Source: Desulfobacteraceae bacterium
GTDB lineage: Bacteria > Desulfobacterota > Desulfobacteria > Desulfobacterales > Desulfobacteraceae
Direction of reading: 5' to 3'
Assembly (NCBI GenBank): GCA_011390435.1
Contig: JAABSK010000212.1
Location: 1 to 5,075 of the forward strand
Length of the DNA: 5,075 bases
The position numbers and the translations under genes are program-made. The notes beneath the pieces were generated by a model. The model was not told the origin of the DNA. It saw only the letters and a list, made by a program, of their open reading frames with translations, and did not search any database. Positions 1 to 4,319 of this stretch are shown here, piece by piece (within the stretch, counting starts at the first letter, position 1; every line of letters starts with the position of its first letter).

Positions 1-48
1 TGCCCGGCAGAAAGTTACCGTAACCTGAACCAATTGATTGAAAACATA

Positions 49-915
49 ATGGATATAAACGAAAATTTCCTGGAAAAGGAAACACCAAAAACCCGGAAAC
101 AAAAAATGGTTGACCGACAAAATCGCTCAACCGTAGGTGAATCAACTGTTGAAAATTTTAAAATGCGATGCAAAAACATCAGCGTTTTTTATGATTATGG
201 CGGAAAGGAAGCCATTCATGATGTATCGTTTGATATCGGTCAAAACGAGGTGATCGCATTGATCGGCCCGTCTGGATGTGGAAAATCCACTTTTTTACGG
301 TGCCTGAACCGGATGAACGATACCATTGAAGGATGTGTTGTCAAAGGCGAAATCCTGCTGGACGATATCAATATTTATGACCCTAAAATTGACGTTGTTC
401 CGTTAAGAGCCCAGGTGGGCATGGTGTTTCAAAAGCCCAATCCGTTTCCCAAATCCATTTATGACAACATTGCATATGGTCCCCGAATTCATGGCCTTGT
501 GCAGAACAGGGATGAAACCGATGCCCTGGTGGAAAAATCCTTGAAACGGGCAGGCCTCTGGAATGAGGTCAAAGACCGTCTGGATAAACCTGGGACAGGG
601 CTTTCCGGAGGACAGCAGCAGCGTTTGTGCATTGCGCGGACCATTGCTGTCAATCCAGAGATAATTTTAATGGATGAACCCTGTTCGGCACTGGATCCCA
701 TTGCAACCGCCATCATTGAAGATCTGATTGATGAACTCAGGCAGGAATATTCCATTGTGATTGTGACCCACTCCATGCAGCAGGCATCAAGAGTTTCCCA
801 GCGGACAGGGTTTTTTCATCTGGGAGACTTGATTGAAATCGGCCCCACAGACCAGATTTTTTTAAATCCACTGCATCAGTTGACCCATGATTATATTACC
901 GGCAGGTTCGGGTAG
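49..915 (+). CDS. pstB: Phosphate ABC transporter ATP-binding protein PstB
   Basis: This is the cytoplasmic ATPase that drives the PstSCA high-affinity phosphate importer. Numbering from the ATG at 49 (288 aa), the ABC motifs occur in order: Walker [10 protein letters not shown] at 73-81, Q-loop [11 protein letters not shown] with Gln128, signature LSGGQQQR at 185-192, Walker B ILMDEP at 206-211 followed by the D-loop SALD, and the switch His241 in VTHSMQQ. The [20 protein letters not shown] and C-terminal DYITGRFG stretches are typical of PstB rather than of other ABC ATPases. The family is usually about 250-260 aa. The first 35-40 residues here are an extra hydrophilic, basic segment. The start is uncertain: the frame is open to the left edge, a TTG lies at 34, ATGs lie at 49, 106 and 163, and none has a strong Shine-Dalgarno. 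ATG 163 would give a normal-length protein. No phoU follows within the window. Function is secure; the start is not. Confidence 0.95.
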   Translation: MDINENFLEKETPKTRKQKMVDRQNRSTVGESTVENFKMRCKNISVFYDYGGKEAIHDVSFDIGQNEVIALIGPSGCGKSTFLRCLNRMNDTIEGCVVKGEILLDDINIYDPKIDVVPLRAQVGMVFQKPNPFPKSIYDNIAYGPRIHGLVQNRDETDALVEKSLKRAGLWNEVKDRLDKPGTGLSGGQQQRLCIARTIAVNPEIILMDEPCSALDPIATAIIEDLIDELRQEYSIVIVTHSMQQASRVSQRTGFFHLGDLIEIGPTDQIFLNPLHQLTHDYITGRFG

Positions 916-933
916 GTAAAAATCTGAAAGGGG

Positions 934-961
934 TTGACATCATCAAAAAATAAATTATTAT
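934..961 (+). promoter_or_regulatory. Sigma-70-type promoter for the zinc-ribbon unit
   Basis: A perfect -35 TTGACA (934-939) is followed after 16 bp by TATTAT (956-961), a five-of-six match to the -10 consensus. The spacer is AT-rich. Transcription would start near 968, about 90 nt before the zinc-ribbon start codon and about 37 nt before the candidate leader ORF. It lies just 18 bp after the pstB stop, so the small gene can be transcribed independently of the pst operon. No Pho-box-like repeats were seen next to it. Confidence 0.6.
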
Positions 962-1004
962 CATCTGTAATTCGAGTTGCCTGCTGTTGTCGGAGGAAAA
1001 ACGC

Positions 1005-1046
1005 ATGAATCAGATGCGATGTATCGCAACCAGTAAAATACCGTAA
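1005..1046 (+). CDS. Possible 13-codon leader peptide upstream of the zinc-ribbon gene
   Basis: ATG at 1005 opens a frame encoding MNQMRCIATSKIP, ending in TAA at 1044-1046. It has a good Shine-Dalgarno of its own (CGGAGGA, 991-997) with about 8 bases to the ATG. Its TAA is embedded in the next gene's Shine-Dalgarno (TAAGGAGGAG, 1044-1053), so a ribosome terminating here would sit on the initiation region of the downstream gene, the arrangement expected for translational coupling. A small hairpin (TGCGA, 1015-1019, with TCGCA, 1024-1028) lies inside it. There is no run of one regulatory amino acid, as in classical attenuators. It may be a real leader peptide or a chance frame; 13 codons are too few for statistical support. 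Confidence 0.35.
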   Translation: MNQMRCIATSKIP

Positions 1047-1053
1047 GGAGGAG
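1045..1053 (+). promoter_or_regulatory. Strong ribosome binding site of the zinc-ribbon gene
   Basis: AAGGAGGAG is a near-perfect Shine-Dalgarno; the AGGAGG core ends 6 bases before the ATG at 1058. It is by far the strongest such site in the window and fixes the start of the small gene. It overlaps the stop codon of the candidate leader ORF. Confidence 0.85.
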
Positions 1054-1057
1054 AAAA

Positions 1058-1237
1058 ATGTCTAAAGATTTTTGCGAAGACTGCGGCGTTTTATTGTCCA
1101 GAAATTCATGGATTTGTCCGGTATGTGGGTTTGACAACACATTTGACCAGTATTATGACATCCCTGTTGACGGTGAATTTTTCATCGAATCAATGGAAAG
1201 TACCGGGCGTTCAACACTTCCGGCTCAACCGGCTTAG
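1058..1237 (+). CDS. Small zinc-ribbon protein (59 aa), function unknown
   Basis: The ORF runs from ATG to TAG and encodes 59 residues. Two CxxCG knuckles, FCEDCG (Cys6, Cys9) and WICPVCG (Cys20, Cys23), are separated by ten residues. This is the pattern of a zinc ribbon binding one Zn(II) through four cysteines; a rubredoxin-like iron site is less likely at this spacing and length. The middle is rich in acidic and aromatic residues (FDNTFDQYYDIPVDGEFF), and the tail is Ser/Thr/Pro/Ala-rich and probably disordered. No signal peptide or membrane segment is seen, so a cytosolic location is expected. It has its own promoter and an excellent Shine-Dalgarno, which argues that it is genuinely expressed. 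Its last codons and stop lie inside an inverted repeat. Such ribbons serve in nucleic-acid or protein binding, but nothing here shows a partner, so I assign no function. Confidence 0.85.
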   Translation: MSKDFCEDCGVLLSRNSWICPVCGFDNTFDQYYDIPVDGEFFIESMESTGRSTLPAQPA

Positions 1238-1244
1238 CCGGAAG
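1217..1244 (+). repeat. Inverted repeat over the stop codon of the zinc-ribbon gene
   Basis: CTTCCGGCT (1217-1225) and AGCCGGAAG (1236-1244) form a perfect 9-bp stem with a 10-base loop. A second CCGGC (1229-1233) inside the loop can instead pair with GCCGG (1237-1241) around TTA, giving a competing 5-bp hairpin. The TAG stop (1235-1237) lies within both. No T-tract follows directly, so on its own it is not a canonical terminator. Confidence 0.6.
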
Positions 1245-1250
1245 AACCTG

Positions 1251-1301
1251 GCTTCGCGTCGCACACGGTTTGTGTCGGCGTGAAGCATTCCTCCCTCCTT
1301 A
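1251..1301 (+). terminator. Long hairpin with pyrimidine tail, possible terminator or 3'-end structure
   Basis: The arm 1251-1266 (GCTTCGCGTCGCACAC) pairs with 1272-1286 (GTGTCGGCGTGAAGC) through 15 base pairs, two of them G-U, with one bulged C at 1262 and a GGTTT loop. The sequence after it (1287-1301) is pyrimidine-rich but C-rich rather than a run of T, so intrinsic termination would be weak. It may instead protect an mRNA 3' end. The tail holds CCTCC and CTCCTTA, which resemble the 16S anti-Shine-Dalgarno. It is the only strong stem between the zinc-ribbon gene and the EAL gene. Confidence 0.45.
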
Positions 1302-1423
1302 TTGCCTCATAATTCCATAATAAATTTTGAATCAAATACTCATACAGGCTGTGTAATGTGTGCAAACGGTTCGTTGATCAATTTTAAGGGTGTTTTGCAC
1401 CGGATAGCGTGAGGAAAATACCA
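1302..1423 (+). promoter_or_regulatory. Leader region of the EAL-CBS-GGDEF gene, weak promoter candidate
   Basis: This AT-rich gap must hold any promoter dedicated to the c-di-GMP gene. The best match is TTGAAT (1327-1332) with TGTAAT (1352-1357), but the 19-bp spacer is long, so support is poor. A perfect palindrome TTGATCAA (1374-1381) lies within a wider inverted repeat GTGCAAA (1360-1366) / TTTGCAC (1394-1400), a possible operator or leader hairpin. The Shine-Dalgarno GAGGA (1411-1415) lies 8 bases before the ATG at 1424. Confidence 0.25.
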
Positions 1424-3295
1424 ATGCCATTAACAGCCCTGAAAAATACAGAGTGGCGCATACGGCTGTCTCAAATAGACTATGCGTTTCAGCCTATTGT
1501 AAATATACACACGGGCAATACTTTTGGATTTGAGGCCTTGCTTCGTCACCACGAGAAGGCGGGTTTTAAAAGTATTGATGAGATTTTTGACCAGGCGTAT
1601 GAAGAAGATGTCCTCCATCAGGTGGATCTGTATCTGCGCAGAAAGGCCCTGGCAAAATTTGCCGGATTTAAATCCAGCCGCCATTTAAAGCTGTTTTTTA
1701 ATCTGGACAACCGATTATTCAATTCCAGGGACTTTTCTTCCGGGGATACCCTGGATATTCTGGAAACATACGGGTACAGTATTGATGATATCTGTTTTGA
1801 AATTTCTGAAAAACATCGGTTTCATGATAATTCAGATGTTTCCAAAATTCTTGGGCTTTATCGTGACCAGGGATATAAAATCGCTGTGGATGACTGTGGA
1901 ACAGGATTTTCCGGTTTGCAGATGCTGTACTATGCAGAACCGGATTATATTAAAATCGATCGGTTTTTTATCCAGAATCTCGAAAATGACCCCAAAAAAA
2001 GGCTGGTTGTATCCACTATTGTCAATTTTGCCCATTTTATGGGTGCGCTGGTATTGGCAGAGGGTGTGGAAACACGCAACGAGCATTATCTGTGCAGGGA
2101 GATCGGATGTGATATGCTTCAAGGGTTTCTGGTTCAGCGGCCCCAGCTGGAATTGCGTAAACTCAGAACCCGGTATGAGAAAATAGGCGAGATCTCGCAG
2201 TCTGAAAAGCGTCACGGTGTTTTTAAAGATCAGTCGCTCATTTCTGGTGAGATAAAGTATATTGAACCAGTCTTTTCAGATTGTGATATCATTGCCATTA
2301 TTGATAAATTTCGAAATGAAACATCACAGCCATTTTTTCCGGTTATCAACCAATATGAGGAACCGCTTGGCATTGTCCGGGAAACAGCGTTCAAAGAGTA
2401 TATTTTTTCAAAATTTGGGCGAAATCTTCTGGAAAACCCGTCTTTTGGCAAAGATTTATCCCGGTTTATCTCCCGGATCCCCGTTGCAGATATTCATTCG
2501 TCAGTGGAAAAACTGATCGAAACTTACACACATTATAACAGCAGTGAAGGGCTGCTGATGGTGGATGATACAAAATATGTGGGTGTTTTGAGTACCAAGG
2601 CGCTTCTAAAACTCATCAATGAAAAAAACCTGACCCTTGCGCGGAACCAGAATCCATTGACCCGGCTGCCAGGTAACACCATGATTCATGAGTATTTCAG
2701 CACATGTTTGTCAGATTTTAAGACGCCGTATATGCTGCTGTATTTTGATTTTGACAATTTCAAACCCTACAATGATAAATATGGCTTCAGAAATGGAGAC
2801 CGGTTGATCTTGATGTTTGCAGAACTGCTGAAAACAGCTGGATTTTCAGAAAATCGATTTGTCGGTCATGTTGGCGGGGATGACTTTTTCATGGGCATTA
2901 AAAATCCTGTCTGCATCCAGGTGGAAAATGAGATGCGCCAGCTGGCGCTTCGGTTTAAAAAAAACGCTGAAAGTTTTTATGACACCACTACGGTTCAAAA
3001 GGGATATATGACGGTTGAAGATCGCCAGGGCAATATCACCAGGGCGCCATTGATGACAGTGAGCATTGCTGCTCTGACCCTGCCATGTGGACCGGACAGG
3101 AGCTGTTCAATTGAAAAAGCCGGGAATATCATTGCGATTCTTAAAAAAAAGGCTAAACAGTCTTCAACAGGATTCTGCGCAGCCTGTATCACAGATATTC
3201 CAGAATTTAGACTGGATGACCGCATGTTTTTAGCAGACGTTGCTGAACAGTTTCAGGATGTTGCATATTGTGACGGTATCAGTGCGTCTGCCTGA
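1424..3295 (+). CDS. EAL-CBS-CBS-GGDEF protein, predicted c-di-GMP phosphodiesterase
   Basis: This 623-aa soluble protein has three parts: EAL (about 10-250), a pair of CBS domains (about 276-400) and GGDEF (about 408-565). The EAL site looks complete: Glu37 in FEALLR, Asn93 in FFNLDN, Glu126 in CFEISE, Asp156-Asp157 in DDCGTGFSG, Lys177 in YIKID, Glu213 in AEGVET and Gln233 in LQGF. Hydrolysis of c-di-GMP to pGpG is therefore expected. The GGDEF part keeps NPLTRLPGN, FDFDNFKPYND and Asn450-Asp451, but has GGDDF at 484-488, YGF where YGH is usual, and no RxxD inhibitory site. It may only bind GTP or be weakly active. CBS pairs commonly sense adenine nucleotides. No membrane segment is seen. 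GTG 1409 is an alternative start, but ATG 1424 has the better-spaced ribosome site. A CAAC motif (Cys585, Cys588) lies near the C-terminus. The domain calls are firm; the net activity is inferred. Confidence 0.93.
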   Translation: MPLTALKNTEWRIRLSQIDYAFQPIVNIHTGNTFGFEALLRHHEKAGFKSIDEIFDQAYEEDVLHQVDLYLRRKALAKFAGFKSSRHLKLFFNLDNRLFNSRDFSSGDTLDILETYGYSIDDICFEISEKHRFHDNSDVSKILGLYRDQGYKIAVDDCGTGFSGLQMLYYAEPDYIKIDRFFIQNLENDPKKRLVVSTIVNFAHFMGALVLAEGVETRNEHYLCREIGCDMLQGFLVQRPQLELRKLRTRYEKIGEISQSEKRHGVFKDQSLISGEIKYIEPVFSDCDIIAIIDKFRNETSQPFFPVINQYEEPLGIVRETAFKEYIFSKFGRNLLENPSFGKDLSRFISRIPVADIHSSVEKLIETYTHYNSSEGLLMVDDTKYVGVLSTKALLKLINEKNLTLARNQNPLTRLPGNTMIHEYFSTCLSDFKTPYMLLYFDFDNFKPYNDKYGFRNGDRLILMFAELLKTAGFSENRFVGHVGGDDFFMGIKNPVCIQVENEMRQLALRFKKNAESFYDTTTVQKGYMTVEDRQGNITRAPLMTVSIAALTLPCGPDRSCSIEKAGNIIAILKKKAKQSSTGFCAACITDIPEFRLDDRMFLADVAEQFQDVAYCDGISASA

Positions 3296-3338
3296 AATCG
3301 GTCATATTCCGTAAGGTACAGTTCGATTGATTTTATCA

Positions 3339-3368
3339 TTGTCATAACGAACCTGTCTGCGTTATGAT
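3339..3368 (+). promoter_or_regulatory. Promoter with overlapping inverted repeat before the GGQ gene
   Basis: TTGTCA (3339-3344) and TATGAT (3363-3368), each matching the sigma-70 consensus at five of six bases, are separated by 18 bp. A perfect 8-bp inverted repeat, TCATAACG (3342-3349) / CGTTATGA (3360-3367) with a 10-bp centre, overlaps both hexamers. A dimeric repressor could occlude such a site. Because the repeat supplies parts of both hexamers, either the operator or the promoter reading could be coincidental. Confidence 0.45.
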
Positions 3369-3384
3369 GTGATTCATGATGTGA
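3364..3384 (+). repeat. Short direct repeat ATGATGTGA
   Basis: ATGATGTGA occurs at 3364-3372 and again at 3376-3384, a 12-bp period close to one helical turn. It begins inside the predicted -10 hexamer and extends over the expected transcription start. It could be a tandem binding site or a chance duplication. The rest of the gap to 3469 is AT-rich, with an A-run near 3403-3411, and shows no other gene. Confidence 0.3.
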
Positions 3385-3469
3385 ACTGCACGGCTGTGTA
3401 AACAAAAAAAACAACGAAGTGTTTTATTTCAGACAAATCCTTTAACGATTCAATGGATGGGAGCAGGCA

Positions 3470-3823
3470 GTGGGACCGGATAAAGCCAAAATAGATGCCC
3501 TTGACCTCCGGATGAAAGCACTGGGGATTGAAAAAAACGATATTGAAGAAAAATTTATCCAGGCCCCGGGAAGAGGCGGACAGAAGGTCAATAAAACCGC
3601 CAGTGCGGTGTTTATGCGCCATAAAAAGACTGGGTTGTCAGTAAAATGTTCTACATCACGGTCCCAGCATCTGAATCGTTTTCTGGCATTGCGAAGCCTG
3701 GTGAACAAGATCGAAGCTGCCCGGTCTGGAATTTCCTGTCCTGACCAGGAAAAAATTGAAAAAATCAGAAAACAGAAACAGCGAAGAAAACAGCGGACCC
3801 TTAAAAAGCTGTCCCAGACCTGA
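3470..3823 (+). CDS. Release-factor-like GGQ-domain protein, probable ribosome rescue factor
   Basis: This 117-aa protein is a stand-alone catalytic domain of class I release factors (RF-1 domain). The hallmark APGRGGQKVNKTASAV holds Gly36-Gly37-Gln38, the motif that triggers peptidyl-tRNA hydrolysis in the ribosomal A site. It is followed by HKKTGLSVKCSTSRSQHLNR, the conserved second half of the domain. The codon-recognition domains of RF1/RF2 are absent. A basic tail (about 95-115, KIRKQKQRRKQRTLKK) resembles the positively charged tails by which ArfB/ICT1 probes an empty mRNA channel. Release of stalled peptides is thus likely. The TGLSVKC and SRS..LNR signatures look closer to the C12orf65/mtRF-R-like group than to classical ArfB, so I give no symbol. 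The start is GTG with GGGAG (3459-3463) 6 bases upstream. No second gene follows on this strand. Confidence 0.85.
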   Translation: MGPDKAKIDALDLRMKALGIEKNDIEEKFIQAPGRGGQKVNKTASAVFMRHKKTGLSVKCSTSRSQHLNRFLALRSLVNKIEAARSGISCPDQEKIEKIRKQKQRRKQRTLKKLSQT

Positions 3824-3845
3824 AGCCAAAAGAATGGGGTCCGGA

Positions 3846-4274
3846 TCAGAACGCACCCAGTTGACAGGGTTTGATGCGCACCCCTTTTTTTTCACATGCT
3901 GACCCAATGTCCAGTCTTTTTTTTGTCAGTTTTGTCGCAATATCCCAGCACTGTCGGCAGGAGATTCTGCCGGTTTTTTCTGCAGCATGCTCAATGGCCT
4001 GGTCCAGATCGGGTGATACAGTCATTTCAGGATTCAGTTTTTTGGAAGGTGATCCATAACCGAACAGGCCCAGCTGACAGAGCGAAATGCGGTACCCCAA
4101 AAGATCAATCTGCTCACCGATTTTTTCAGGCGACACCCCTGTTTTCTGGGCAGCTTTATGGGCGGCAGCGCAACTGATGGAACGCTCCTGGGCCAGGGCT
4201 TTTATCTGCTGCGCCAAATGCGGATCAACGGTTTTGTTCGGGTGTTTCTGATCAAACGGCGTGTTCTGTCCCAT
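3846..4274 (-). CDS. Protein of unknown function with two copies of a CQLG.F unit
   Basis: This 142-aa soluble protein has no family I can name with certainty. It is an internal duplication: residues 15-71 and 85-142 align, each starting TV.P.L, passing through ISC, and ending RI..CQLG.F. The cysteine pairs have identical spacing (Cys35-Cys66 and Cys106-Cys137, 31 residues apart). Predicted helices with a TGVSPEKIGEQIDLLG-like stretch suggest a small helix-turn-helix or winged-helix-like fold per unit, and the paired cysteines could bind metal or form a redox pair. I recall CQLG-ending single-unit proteins in anaerobes, but not their function. A linker (72-84, GYGSPSKKL) joins the units. The ATG has GGGAG on the minus strand (4282-4286) 7 bases upstream. 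The gene starts 45 bp after the cheR stop and is probably co-transcribed with it. The stop lies 22 bp from that of the convergent GGQ gene. Confidence 0.85.
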   Translation of the reverse strand: MGQNTPFDQKHPNKTVDPHLAQQIKALAQERSISCAAAHKAAQKTGVSPEKIGEQIDLLGYRISLCQLGLFGYGSPSKKLNPEMTVSPDLDQAIEHAAEKTGRISCRQCWDIATKLTKKRLDIGSACEKKGVRIKPCQLGAF

Positions 4275-4319
4275 GAATCATCTCCCATATCAAACGGTTT
4301 TCGTGTGTGGTTGCGGCAT

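Noticed and set aside
1..28. Tail of an upstream pstA gene
   Set aside because: Frame 2 ends in TGA at 26-28 (ARQKVTVT) and frame 3 ends in TAA at 21-23. Either could be the end of pstA, but too few residues are visible to choose, so no feature is called.
489..776. Minus-strand open frame inside pstB
   Set aside because: It is a shadow of a highly conserved ABC ATPase region, with a Ser/Cys-rich translation and no ribosome site or motif.
1386..1399. Sigma-54 promoter before the EAL gene (GGG...TTTTGCA)
   Set aside because: The GG and GC elements are 9 rather than 12 bases apart, and the TGGCAC half is missing.
1782..2215. Overlapping open frames of 127-134 codons on both strands inside the EAL region
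   Set aside because: The intact EAL domain in the main frame explains the stretch. The alternative translations have no recognisable domain and odd composition.
3339..3359. Pho box (TTGTCAT and CTGTCTG)
   Set aside because: The two TGTC-containing units are offset by 14 bp rather than the 11 bp needed for a PhoB direct repeat, and the second is a poor match.
3896..4177. Plus-strand open frame opposite the CQLG gene
   Set aside because: It lies antisense to a gene with a clear internal repeat and ribosome site, and its translation shows no motif.
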